Assembly (NCBI RefSeq): GCF_946221635.1
Contig: NZ_CAMIHB010000030.1
Location: 1 to 42,509 of the forward strand
DNA length: 42,509 nucleotides
DNA from: an uncultured Rhodoferax sp.
Lineage (GTDB): Bacteria > Pseudomonadota > Gammaproteobacteria > Burkholderiales > Burkholderiaceae_C
Reading direction: 5' to 3'
Below the pieces are notes generated by a model, which did no database searches, was not told where the DNA came from, and worked only from the letters and a program-made list of their open reading frames with translations. This document shows positions 22,814 to 30,846 of this stretch, one piece after another. How positions within the stretch are numbered: position 1 is the stretch's first letter; each line of letters starts with the position of its first letter. Both the position numbers and the translations under genes were made by a program.

Positions 22814-24936
22814 GAGGCTGGATTATCGCCGCCGCCCTCGGGCGTTTCGTTCACGTCCACGGCAATCGCGATCGGGCCCGCCACGTCTTCATCGTCTTCG
22901 GCCTCGTCGGCATCGGTTGCTGCATCTGCAGGCACGTCCAGGCGCTCGGTCACGGTGCCGTGCACATCCAGCGTGATCAGGTCCATCTCGCCCAGCTTCA
23001 CGCGCACCTTGGCATTGCGCGGTAGGCCCTGCGCCCCCATGACGGGCAGCACCAGCGGAATATCGTCGGCCCGCACCATGCCGTCCTTGAACACGGTAGC
23101 CACCAGCTCGGTGATGCCGTGCTGTTGCACGTAGCGCAGGGTCCAGAAGCGTTCCATGCCGCCCTGGAAGCCGTTGTAGGCGCTGTAGGCCGTGTCAAAG
23201 GCCGAGATGATGGCGAACAGTTCGGCGTCCTTGGGCTTGAAGGGGGCCGCCAGCGCGGCCGTCTTGCCGTGGCGCGCGCAGGCCACGATTTGCCACTGGT
23301 TCACCAGGTCGGTGTAGCGGCGCAGCGGCGAAGTGGACCAGGCGTAGCTCTTCACGCCAATGCCGGCATGTGGCAGCGCCTTGGTGCCCATGCGTACCTT
23401 GACGCCGGGCGCCAGGCTGGCCTGGCTGCGGTAGATGGCGGGCACGCCCATCTCGGCCATCCAACTGCCCCAGGTGCTGTTGGCCAGGATCATGGCCTCG
23501 GCCACGATCAGGTCCAGCGGCGCGCCGCGCTGGCGGATGCTGATCTGCACAGTTTCGTCGCCTTGCGGCTCGGCCCCTTGGTTTTCGACAAGGCGGAAGT
23601 TGTAGTCCGGCCGGTTGAAGGTCTCGGGTTTGCCGCGCACCACCTCGCGCTTGGCCTTCAGGTCACGTGCCAGGCGGTATAAAAATGATAGCTGCTCGCG
23701 CAGACTCGATGCGGGCTGGGTGGCATTTTTATGTTCGAAAGCGCTGTCGGAATTGGCCCCCAACCCTGGCTTCGCCAGGCCCCCCAAGGGGGTACAGCCA
23801 TCCTCGGGGCGGCCCAGCGGATGGCTGAGCCATTGCTCCGTCACCACCGCATCGAGCTGGTCGTGGCGCAGGTTGTGCGCAATCGGCACGCGCTCCAGCT
23901 TGGTTTCGCTACTCCGTATCTCCAGCGTCGTTTCGTCCAGCGTTACATACAGCGACACGGCCGGGCAGTCGCGTCCCTCCTGCAGCGTGTAGGTCTGCAC
24001 CACGTCGTCGGGCAGCATGGTGACCTTGTAGCCCGGCATGTAGACCGTGGAGAGGCGGGCGCGGCCGAGCACATCCACCGGGCTGCCCGGCTGCACGGCC
24101 AGGCCAGGTGCAGCAATGTGGATGCCCAGCGTGACTGTGCCACTGCCCAGGCCCTGCAGGCTCAGCGCATCGTCGATTTCGGTGGTCTGCGAGTCATCGA
24201 TGGAGAACGCCTGCACGGGCGCCACGGGCAGCTCGTCGGCAATCGCCGGCGCGGTGATGGCGGGAAAGCCCGTGCCCTTGGGGAAGTTTTCCAGCAGAAA
24301 GCGTTTCCAGTGGAACTGGTAGGGCGAGGCGATGGCGCCGGCCTTTTGCAGCAGTTCCAGCGGTGCGGTGTGCGTGGCGCGGCTGGCCTCGACCACGGCC
24401 TTGTACTCGGGCGCGTTCTTGTCGGGCTTGAAGAGGATCTTGTAGAGCTGGTCCTTGATGGGCTGGGGGCAGCTGCCTGCGCCCAGCTCGGCCGCCCACT
24501 GGGCGATCTGCTCGGCAATCAGGCGCTTCTTCTCGATGGCGGCCAGGGCCTGGGCAATGATGTCGGCTGGTGCCTTCTTGAAGCGGCCCTTGCCCGCGCG
24601 GCGGAAGTAGTGCGGCGTGTCGAACAGCTTGAACAGCATGCCGGCCTGCTCGCTCAGCGTGGCGTTGGCCGAAAAATAGTCCTTGGCCAAGTCGGCAAAG
24701 CCGAATTCCTCGTCCGGCGCGAACTCGTAGGCCAGGTCCAGCTCGATGGCCGTGGCCTGCGCCTGGGCGGCCGCGATCAGCTCCGCCGGGGCGGGCTTCT
24801 CGAATTTGATGAGGATGTTGGCGGCCTTGACCTTGACACGCTTGCCAGAGTCCAGCTCCACCTGGGCCGAGGCCTCGGCCTCGGAGAGAACGCGGCCGGC
24901 CATGAATTTTCCGGCTTCTTCAAACAGTACAAACAT
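22810..24936 (-). CDS. RNB-domain 3'-5' exoribonuclease (RNase II/R family) with a repeat insertion
   Basis: 708 residues. The RNB catalytic domain is marked by SIDDSQTTEIDDALSL (245-260) with the acidic metal-binding cluster Asp247, Asp248, Asp255 and Asp256, and later by AEMGVPAIYRSQ and YAWSTSPLRRYTDLVNQWQ. RNases of this family degrade RNA from the 3' end. Residues about 372-418 are encoded by one type A and one type B repeat with a short spacer, giving an unusual stretch (GRPEDGCTPLGGLAKPGLGA and ATQPASSLREQLSF) between conserved blocks. The frame stays open throughout. The stop overlaps the GTG of the TonB-like gene. Whether it acts like RNase II or R cannot be settled. Confidence 0.9.
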   Translation of the reverse strand: MFVLFEEAGKFMAGRVLSEAEASAQVELDSGKRVKVKAANILIKFEKPAPAELIAAAQAQATAIELDLAYEFAPDEEFGFADLAKDYFSANATLSEQAGMLFKLFDTPHYFRRAGKGRFKKAPADIIAQALAAIEKKRLIAEQIAQWAAELGAGSCPQPIKDQLYKILFKPDKNAPEYKAVVEASRATHTAPLELLQKAGAIASPYQFHWKRFLLENFPKGTGFPAITAPAIADELPVAPVQAFSIDDSQTTEIDDALSLQGLGSGTVTLGIHIAAPGLAVQPGSPVDVLGRARLSTVYMPGYKVTMLPDDVVQTYTLQEGRDCPAVSLYVTLDETTLEIRSSETKLERVPIAHNLRHDQLDAVVTEQWLSHPLGRPEDGCTPLGGLAKPGLGANSDSAFEHKNATQPASSLREQLSFLYRLARDLKAKREVVRGKPETFNRPDYNFRLVENQGAEPQGDETVQISIRQRGAPLDLIVAEAMILANSTWGSWMAEMGVPAIYRSQASLAPGVKVRMGTKALPHAGIGVKSYAWSTSPLRRYTDLVNQWQIVACARHGKTAALAAPFKPKDAELFAIISAFDTAYSAYNGFQGGMERFWTLRYVQQHGITELVATVFKDGMVRADDIPLVLPVMGAQGLPRNAKVRVKLGEMDLITLDVHGTVTERLDVPADAATDADEAEDDEDVAGPIAIAVDVNETPEGGGDNPAS
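23680..23731 (+). repeat. Type B dispersed repeat inside the RNB gene
   Basis: AAAAATGATAGCTGCTCGCG, then CAGACTCGATGCGGGCTGGG and TGGCATTTTTA. Both ends are AT-rich and nearly inverted, and the core TAGCTGCTCGCGCA matches the type copy. It is read antisense in frame and encodes part of residues 402-420 of the exoribonuclease. Confidence 0.7.
23755..23815 (-). repeat. Type A dispersed repeat inside the RNB gene
   Basis: On the minus strand: GGGCCGCCCCGAG, a central dyad TACCCCCTTGGGGGG, then GGCGAAGCCAGG and TTGGGGGCC. The order of blocks is the same as in the two murG copies (GGGCCG.CCC.AG, CCCCCT.GGGGGG, GCGAAGC, GGGGG), but the interblock sequence and reading frame differ. It encodes about residues 374-395. 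Confidence 0.7.
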
Positions 24937-24962
24937 AGGGGAGTGATTGTCCCCGCAAATGG

Positions 24963-24981
24963 CCCCGGTCCCGGACCGGGG
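24963..24981. repeat. GC-rich inverted repeat between the RNB and globin genes
   Basis: CCCCGGTCC and GGACCGGGG flank a single base, giving a 9-bp dyad, followed by a second imperfect dyad (CCGGGTCCGGCCCGG). It lies downstream of the globin gene and in the leader of the exoribonuclease gene. No T-run follows, so a terminator role is uncertain; a protein site or RNA structure in the leader is equally possible. Confidence 0.4.
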
Positions 24982-24999
24982 TGCCGGGTCCGGCCCGGA

Positions 25000-25434
25000 T
25001 CAGGGTTTTTCGATGATGTCGGGTGCCATCGGGGCCAAGGCGTTGAGCAGTTCCTTCTGCTCGGCCGCCGGTACCTTGTACTTGTTGAGCACGGCCACCA
25101 AATGGCCCACCAGGCCGTTGAATTCCGCCGTGCTGATGCCCATGCCCTTGTGCACCAGCTTCATGCTGTCGCCCTTGTAGACGCAGGGGCCACCCGTGGC
25201 CTGGCAGACCTGGTCGGCAATGCTGGCCTTGACCGGGGCGAGCTTGACGCCCTCGAAACTGCGCTTGGTGGCCGGGTCGGCCGCGGTGCGGTCAATCATT
25301 TCGGACACCACGGCGTCGATGGCCGGCTTGCCGCCCAGGCGGGTGTAGAGGCTGGGCGGCGGCGGGGTGGCGCAGCCCGCCAGTGCGGCTGCAGCGGCCA
25401 GACCCAGGAGGAAACGGGACAGGGAGGAAGTCAT
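25000..25434 (-). CDS. Truncated-globin-like (group 1) lipoprotein
   Basis: 144 residues. The N-terminus is a lipoprotein signal with lipobox LAGC (FLLGLAAAAALAGC), so the protein is probably tethered in the envelope. The rest resembles group 1 truncated haemoglobins: YTRLGGKPAIDAVVSEM, VCQATGGPCVYKG and MKLVHKGMGIS, which carries the expected proximal histidine. The position usually held by Tyr B10 appears to be Ile by visual alignment with GlbN, so classical O2/NO chemistry is doubtful. An AAAGGA ribosome site supports ATG 25434. Haem binding is inferred, not shown. Confidence 0.8.
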   Translation of the reverse strand: MTSSLSRFLLGLAAAAALAGCATPPPPSLYTRLGGKPAIDAVVSEMIDRTAADPATKRSFEGVKLAPVKASIADQVCQATGGPCVYKGDSMKLVHKGMGISTAEFNGLVGHLVAVLNKYKVPAAEQKELLNALAPMAPDIIEKP

Positions 25435-25474
25435 GGTGCATCCTTTCTTGGTAACGGTGAGGGGCGGTGCCAGC

Positions 25475-26068
25475 TTACCCCAGCCCGACAAATCGCAGCA
25501 GTTCACTCAGGTGATCCTCAAAGTCACTCAGCGCGTGGTCCCCGCCTTCCAACAGGTGCATGGGGCCGGCAGCGTAGCGCGCGTGCATTTCGCGCCAGTC
25601 CAGCACCTCGTCGCCTTTGGCAATGAAGGCCAGGTAGCGTTCCGGGTGGGCCAGCGGGCCGCAGGTGAGGGCGCGCAGCTCGTCCACGTACTCCGGGCGG
25701 AAGAAAAAACGCTCCGCCGGGTCGTGCCAGCTGGTTTGCTCGCCGATGTACTTGGCCAGGTCGCGCGCCGGGTTTACGGCGGGGTTGACCAGCACGGCGC
25801 GGCAGCCGGTGTGTTCGGCCACATGGGTGGCGTAGAAGCCGCCCAGGCTGGAGCCCACCACGGCCATGCTCTCCCGCGGCCAGGCGGCAATGCCGTCCAG
25901 CAGCAGGGCCATGGCGTCCTTGGGCGAGGGCGGCAGCTGCGGGCACCACCAGCGCACCTGTGGGTGGTGCGCGGCCATGTGGGCGGCAAGCTGGCGCGCC
26001 TTGGTCGACTGGGGGGAGGATCGGAAGCCGTGCAGGTAAAGGAGGTGGGTGATGGGGCCTGTGTTCAT
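25475..26068 (-). CDS. YqiA-like alpha/beta-hydrolase (esterase)
   Basis: 197 residues. Short hydrolase of the YqiA/UPF0227 type: N-terminal LLYLHGFRSSPQSTKA (9-24), the nucleophile elbow VGSSLGG with Ser74, VNPAVNPARDL, the acid region AKGDEVLDW and the histidine in GGDHALSDFEDH. YqiA proteins hydrolyse short acyl esters; the physiological substrate is unknown. ATG 26068 was chosen; upstream residues in the open frame do not look like the family. It ends 41 bases before the globin start and may be in the same transcript. Confidence 0.86.
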   Translation of the reverse strand: MNTGPITHLLYLHGFRSSPQSTKARQLAAHMAAHHPQVRWWCPQLPPSPKDAMALLLDGIAAWPRESMAVVGSSLGGFYATHVAEHTGCRAVLVNPAVNPARDLAKYIGEQTSWHDPAERFFFRPEYVDELRALTCGPLAHPERYLAFIAKGDEVLDWREMHARYAAGPMHLLEGGDHALSDFEDHLSELLRFVGLG

Positions 26069-26104
26069 CCATGCGATGCTACTAGCAGGCCCACCTGACA
26101 CACG

Positions 26105-28165
26105 CTACTGCAATTGCCTGCTGTAGGTCGCCTGATTGCCCAGTGTTGCGGTCACAAGGCGAACGTACACAGCGGTGACAGTGCCATTGAAACCAAACTG
26201 GTTGGAGTTGTAGTTCGAAGCGACCGATTGCGGAGCATTGAATGTGCAAGTCGTCTCCTGACCGGCCGCAGGTTGTTCCGCATTGAGTGCGTCATTCATC
26301 AGACTGGTGTGAACGACGATGCCGCAGTGGTCCATTTTTGAGCCATAGGCTGCGCTTTGCGTGTAGTTAAAGGTGATGAGCCCGGTGAGCGGGGAGCCTT
26401 GCAATCCGTTGAGCGCGCTGGCGCTCGACGGGATCACGCTGCCAAACGTTGCAAAAATCTTGTCGGTATTGGCGCGTGCAAACGTTTTCGACATGGGGAC
26501 GGCATTGGTCTGGAAAGGAAAAACACTCGCCACCGTCGTGGAATTGGACATCACGGTCCAGAGGTAGATTTTTCCAGGGGCAGTTTGTGTTTCGTCAATG
26601 CAAGGCGTACCTGCCGCTGGTGGCGCGTTGAGGGCAGCCAGGTCCTGGCAGCTTTCAAGGGCATCACTTCGCGTGCCATAGTAGGCCTGACCATCCGCCA
26701 GGACCATGACGGCAGCGGATGCGTTTTGGGCAAGTTTCAGGCGTGTGGACGCGCCCACAGGATTGTTGGCGTCTCCGCTGTAGACCACCAGCCCGGGGCC
26801 GCGCACCGTCAAGAAGACATTTGCGCCACCAGCGGCGATGGCTTCCGCCTTGGTAATGTGGAAAGGCCATGCGCGTGTGTATGAATCATCTGCGTTTCGG
26901 GCAATCCGCGCGTTCATGTGGGAGTCAGGACGCAGGCTGCCACCCATTCTCCAGCCGCCGGGGCAGCCAGAGTAGGCCGCGCCTTTGATCATTTTCATGC
27001 TCCATACGCCAGCGTCGCCTGTCGCCTTGATCTTGATCCACGCCACACCGTTCGCGCCGTCATAGGCGGTGGAGGTGCGGTTGTTGAAGATGCTGCGCTG
27101 CGAACTGCCAAAGTTTGCATTGTTGTTGCTGGTGTCGATTTGACTGATTTCCCCGGCCGAAAACGGCGACATGTCCTTGGGCGTGAAACCAGCGACTTCC
27201 AGCTTGAACCCTTCGACCACCTGTGATCCGCCAGAGGAGAACGCCGTGGCAAAGCCAGCCTGCGTCATTTGCCCGTGGGAGAAACTCGCATCTAAAAAAT
27301 CTGTAACGCGTGCGCTGCTGGGGGCGGAAAGGGGCGCTGCGTAGAGGGCGTTAAAAGCGGAAATGCACGTTTTGATATCCGACATCGCTGTATTGGCAGC
27401 GTCAGCGGCGGTGATGTCTGCGTTGCTGGCTGGGGTTGATGATGTCGTCGCGGTGGAACCCGCAGTGGCAGGCAAGGTCACGCTACCGATCTGTGTATTG
27501 GTGGCAATCAAGGTCACGGTTGCCATGTCAGACTGCGCAGTCGCGGGCGCCACAGAAATCTGATCCAGTACCTTGTCCATGCCCGTGCCATTCGCTGTAA
27601 AGGCGCCCGTCAATGGGTTGGTGTTTGCCGTATTGATGGTGCTGATCATGTTCATCACGTCACTGACTGCGGCGTTGAGTTTCGTGGTGTTGGCTGCCGC
27701 ACTCAAGGCACTCAGGCAACTCGCGGGCGCCGTTGTGGCAGGCGAGACGGGCGTGCACAGGTCGGCAAGCGTGTTGCCGGCGGGTCGGCCTGCGGCGGTC
27801 GAAACTATGAGGTCTGTCAACGGCGTGATATTGACGGTCTGTCCCACCGATGTGGCGATCGACGTCAGTACCACTTGTTTGCCACCAGACGTTCCGGTGA
27901 TGCTCAGTATGAAGGGGGCCGTCATGCCAGCGACGTCCACGGTAAATGCGCCCGTGGCGCTGGTCGTTGCGGCGGGAGATATCTTTCCGTTGACATCAAT
28001 GGCATAGACCGTGCCAGATATGGCCGCACCCACAGCGGCCGTTCCGGTCAGTGCACTGCTTGAAGTGGCGCTGCTGGAGCCTCCTCCGTCGCCACCGCAG
28101 GCGCTTAAAAACAGTGCGATCAGGACGCCAAAGGCGCTTCCTCTCATGCGATAGTGCTTCAACAT
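26105..28165 (-). CDS. Large outer-envelope lipoprotein of unknown function
   Basis: 686 residues. Signal peptide with lipobox LSAC (Cys23) followed by GGDGGGSSSATSSSA, a flexible Gly/Ser linker. Residues about 40-130 (SGTVYAIDVNGKISPAATT and a GAFTVDVAG strand pattern) look like a carboxypeptidase-regulatory-like or Ig-like beta module. The middle is Ala/Thr/Ser-rich; the C-terminal part has several Cys and Trp residues and beta-type segments. I do not recognise an enzyme motif. An AGGGAG ribosome site fixes ATG 28165. Codon use is less GC-biased than in the dcw genes. Divergent from a two-component system that may regulate it (inference from position). Confidence 0.75.
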   Translation of the reverse strand: MLKHYRMRGSAFGVLIALFLSACGGDGGGSSSATSSSALTGTAAVGAAISGTVYAIDVNGKISPAATTSATGAFTVDVAGMTAPFILSITGTSGGKQVVLTSIATSVGQTVNITPLTDLIVSTAAGRPAGNTLADLCTPVSPATTAPASCLSALSAAANTTKLNAAVSDVMNMISTINTANTNPLTGAFTANGTGMDKVLDQISVAPATAQSDMATVTLIATNTQIGSVTLPATAGSTATTSSTPASNADITAADAANTAMSDIKTCISAFNALYAAPLSAPSSARVTDFLDASFSHGQMTQAGFATAFSSGGSQVVEGFKLEVAGFTPKDMSPFSAGEISQIDTSNNNANFGSSQRSIFNNRTSTAYDGANGVAWIKIKATGDAGVWSMKMIKGAAYSGCPGGWRMGGSLRPDSHMNARIARNADDSYTRAWPFHITKAEAIAAGGANVFLTVRGPGLVVYSGDANNPVGASTRLKLAQNASAAVMVLADGQAYYGTRSDALESCQDLAALNAPPAAGTPCIDETQTAPGKIYLWTVMSNSTTVASVFPFQTNAVPMSKTFARANTDKIFATFGSVIPSSASALNGLQGSPLTGLITFNYTQSAAYGSKMDHCGIVVHTSLMNDALNAEQPAAGQETTCTFNAPQSVASNYNSNQFGFNGTVTAVYVRLVTATLGNQATYSRQLQ

Positions 28166-28226
28166 CTCGGCTCCCTGGGAAAAATGTGCTTGGCCGATAG
28201 TGTTCAAGTTCGGGCGTCTTTTTTCC

Positions 28227-28244
28227 ATCCCATCAATATGGGAT
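28227..28244. promoter_or_regulatory. 18-bp perfect dyad between the lipoprotein and response-regulator genes
   Basis: ATCCCAT-CAAT-ATGGGAT: two 7-base arms around 4 bases, in the 141-base divergent gap. It lies 62 bases from the lipoprotein start and 63 bases from the regulator start. NarL/FixJ-type regulators often bind inverted heptamers, so it is a candidate operator for the adjacent regulator. Binding is inference. Confidence 0.45.
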
Positions 28245-28306
28245 ATACCGCGCAGGGCTTCCAGTTATGCTGGGGCCCAATCCCAGAATGATGGAGCGTC
28301 AGTCCT

Positions 28307-29002
28307 GTGTGGCGTGTATTGATTGTTGAAGATGACTTGTCTACCCGCGAGTTCTTCGCCCGGAGCGTTTCTGCATGCCGTGAGCTGCATTTGCTGTCCG
28401 CAGTGGCAACGGTGGAAGAAGCTTGCCGTTGGCTGAACGAAAAAGCGAATGCGGTGGACGTTCTTTTGACAGACTTGGGTCTTCCGGATGGCAGCGGCTT
28501 GGATGTGATTCGCTTGGCAAGAAGGCTCAATCCTGCGTGTGAGCCACTGGTTATTTCGATGTTTGGCGATGAAGACAATGTGTTGGCCAGCATCGAGGCC
28601 GGGGCGCTCGGCTACATACATAAAGACTCTGCGCCATCGGATGTAGCCCAGACAATTCTGGATATGCGCAATGGCGCCTCTCCCATTTCCCCCATGATTG
28701 CGCGTCGCCTTTTGTCGCGATTCCAAGGGGTGATTTCTACGTTGGTTCAACGTCCTGGGGGTGACAAGGCTCGGGTTGGCGAAGCTGCCAACGCGAAGAA
28801 AACGTCTGAAGTCGTTCTGACCCCCAGCGAGCAGGACGTGCTGGGGTTGATTGCCCGCGGTTTCTCTTACGCTGAGGTCGCGCGTTTGCGCAATTCGAGT
28901 GTTCACACGGTTCAAACGCATATCAAAAAGCTGTACGGGAAGCTGAGTGTCAACTCGAAAAATGCTGCCGTGTTCGAAGCAACGCGAATGGGGCTGCTGT
29001 GA
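28307..29002 (+). CDS. NarL/FixJ-type response regulator
   Basis: 231 residues from GTG 28307; an in-frame TGA at 28289 rules out a longer form with an ATG. Receiver domain (1-125): VLIVEDD (4-10), phospho-acceptor Asp56 in LLTDLGLPDGSG, conserved switch Ser in LVISMFGDED and Lys in YIHKDS. A linker leads to a LuxR-type helix-turn-helix (about 168-231): LTPSEQDVLGLIARGFSYAE, then SVHTVQTHIKKLYGKL. It would dimerise and bind DNA when phosphorylated by the kinase whose GTG overlaps its stop (GTGA). Target genes are unknown; the divergent lipoprotein gene is the nearest candidate. Confidence 0.93.
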   Translation: MWRVLIVEDDLSTREFFARSVSACRELHLLSAVATVEEACRWLNEKANAVDVLLTDLGLPDGSGLDVIRLARRLNPACEPLVISMFGDEDNVLASIEAGALGYIHKDSAPSDVAQTILDMRNGASPISPMIARRLLSRFQGVISTLVQRPGGDKARVGEAANAKKTSEVVLTPSEQDVLGLIARGFSYAEVARLRNSSVHTVQTHIKKLYGKLSVNSKNAAVFEATRMGLL

Positions 29003-30837
29003 CCCGTGTCCTCCGCTGCTTGGCCGTGGGGTTGTTTGCTTGGTGCATGACTGGGTGGTCGGCCTGTGCGCAGGAGTTGCAGTTCGACAGTGCCATGGTG
29101 ACGACCGAGGTAGAAGGGCGAGTCACGCGCGACTTGGCGACGTTTCCATTTCGATGGGATATGCATTACCCGGGGAGGGTTGGGCGCGCGGCGTTTGAAA
29201 TGGAGTTTTCGCGTGAGCAGTTGCCTCCAGGGCCGTTGGGCATTTATTTGCCGAAGATCGGTTCGGCCTACTCTGTGTCTCTCAATGGAATCGTCATTGG
29301 TCAGGATGGCGAGATGCGGTCCGGAGGAGGTGCTGATACCGGCAAGGGGCCACGACTAATTTCTATACCGCCTGAGTTGGTACTGTCGGACAACGCCCTC
29401 AGCATCAGGATTCGTGCAGATAGCGGCCGCAAAGCTGGAGTCAGCGCAGTGACTGTGGGGGACTGGCAGCATGTTCAATCGCTGTATTGGCAGTACTGGC
29501 GCGTTCGGACTCTGGGACTGATTGTGGTGGTCGTGTTCAGTTTGCTGGTGGGCATTGCCTGCTTTGCCTTGTGGCTGACACAGCCTGCGCACCCGGACAG
29601 CCCGGAACAGCGAAGAGACCCCTTGTATCTGTTCAGTGCATTGGCGGAGCTGTGTTGGGCATTGCGGGTATCTGACTCTTTGATCGAGGCGCCCCCCTTG
29701 CCGTGGCCTGAATGGGGTGTGGTCCCTGTGCTCGCTTTGGGCGCGTGGGGGTGCTGTACGGCCTTGTTTTGTATGGAAGTCGTTCGTTGGCGCGACGCCC
29801 GCTGGGCAAAGGCCTTGCGGGTCTGGATGGCCGGCTTGATGCTGGTCGGTTCGGTCATGGTGACCTTGGGTTTGGCCGGCGGTGTGCCAGCGCTCGTTAC
29901 CACCTGGTATGCATTTACCGGTCTGACCTTTCTGGTGTTCAGCGTCATCTTTACCAAACGCAGCTTCGGGCGCCAGGGGACGCTGGCCGGCAAGCTTCTG
30001 GCAGGTGCGGTCCTGTTGAATGCTGCGGTCGGATTGTCTGACCTCATTCGCCTGCGCACAGGGGCTGGCGCAGGCGACATTTCCTACCTGTATTACTCCT
30101 CCATCCTGTTTGGATTGGCGATGGCGCTCATCGTGATTGCCCGGTTTCGCAGTGTGAGCGCGCGCGCGCGCGATCTGCTGCAGACCCTGGAGCAGCGTGT
30201 TCGCGACAAGGAAACGGAGTTGCTGCTCAGCTACCAGCAGCTGGAAGCCCAATCGCGCGAACAGGCGCGGATTGGGGAGCGCACACAGATCCTGCGCGAC
30301 ATGCACGATGGCGTGGGCTCCCACATCAGCGCGGCGATCCGGCAACTGCAGGGCGGCGTGGCGGCCAAGGAGGAGGTGCTGCAAACCCTGCATGAGTCAT
30401 TGGATCAGCTCAAGCTGTCCATCGATGCCATGCATTTGCCCGCGGGCGACATCAATGCCGTGTTGGCCAATGTTCGGTACCGCATGGGGCCGCGGCTGGA
30501 GTCGGCCGGAATTCAGCTGGTTTGGGATGTCGATCTGCTGCCTGTCGTCGCCCGTTGGGACGAAAAAGCCACGCGGCAATTGCAATTCATGGTGTACGAG
30601 TGCCTGTCGAATGTGCTCCAACATGCCCGGGCCTCGGAAATCGCCATTGCCGCTAAAAACATCGGCCCCCGGGCGGAAGTGTCCATTCAGGACAATGGTG
30701 TAGGCTTTGATGTGGAAAAAGAGGCGGGCGGCGGTCGGCAGACGCTGCGCCAGCGTGCCGAAACGCTTGGCATGCAGGTGTTCATGCGCAGCCAGCCGGG
30801 TGAAACGCGGGTGGAGCTGGTCATACCTTGGGGATAA
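28999..30837 (+). CDS. Membrane sensor histidine kinase (HisKA_3 type, 7TMR-DISM-like)
   Basis: 612 residues. N-terminal signal-like segment (1-24), an extracytoplasmic beta domain (about 25-165) with YLPKIGSAYSVSLNG resembling the DISM extracellular module, then about seven membrane segments (about 170-382), a coiled coil (about 385-430), the HisKA_3 dimer/phosphoacceptor motif ILRDMHDGVGSHIS with His436, and a HATPase_c domain with the N box (ECLSNVLQHA, Asn538) and G1 box DNGVGFD (565-571). It phosphorylates the preceding regulator. The DISM-like part suggests sensing of a carbohydrate-type ligand or envelope state; the ligand is unknown. Confidence 0.9.
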   Translation: MTRVLRCLAVGLFAWCMTGWSACAQELQFDSAMVTTEVEGRVTRDLATFPFRWDMHYPGRVGRAAFEMEFSREQLPPGPLGIYLPKIGSAYSVSLNGIVIGQDGEMRSGGGADTGKGPRLISIPPELVLSDNALSIRIRADSGRKAGVSAVTVGDWQHVQSLYWQYWRVRTLGLIVVVVFSLLVGIACFALWLTQPAHPDSPEQRRDPLYLFSALAELCWALRVSDSLIEAPPLPWPEWGVVPVLALGAWGCCTALFCMEVVRWRDARWAKALRVWMAGLMLVGSVMVTLGLAGGVPALVTTWYAFTGLTFLVFSVIFTKRSFGRQGTLAGKLLAGAVLLNAAVGLSDLIRLRTGAGAGDISYLYYSSILFGLAMALIVIARFRSVSARARDLLQTLEQRVRDKETELLLSYQQLEAQSREQARIGERTQILRDMHDGVGSHISAAIRQLQGGVAAKEEVLQTLHESLDQLKLSIDAMHLPAGDINAVLANVRYRMGPRLESAGIQLVWDVDLLPVVARWDEKATRQLQFMVYECLSNVLQHARASEIAIAAKNIGPRAEVSIQDNGVGFDVEKEAGGGRQTLRQRAETLGMQVFMRSQPGETRVELVIPWG

Positions 30838-30838
30838 T
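30833..30838 (+). promoter_or_regulatory. -10-like hexamer before rodA
   Basis: GATAAT ends 8 bases before the rodA ATG (30847) and overlaps the stop of the sensor kinase gene. It suggests rodA has its own leaderless or near-leaderless transcript in addition to any read-through. Confidence 0.4.
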
Positions 30839-30846
30839 CTCCCCCC

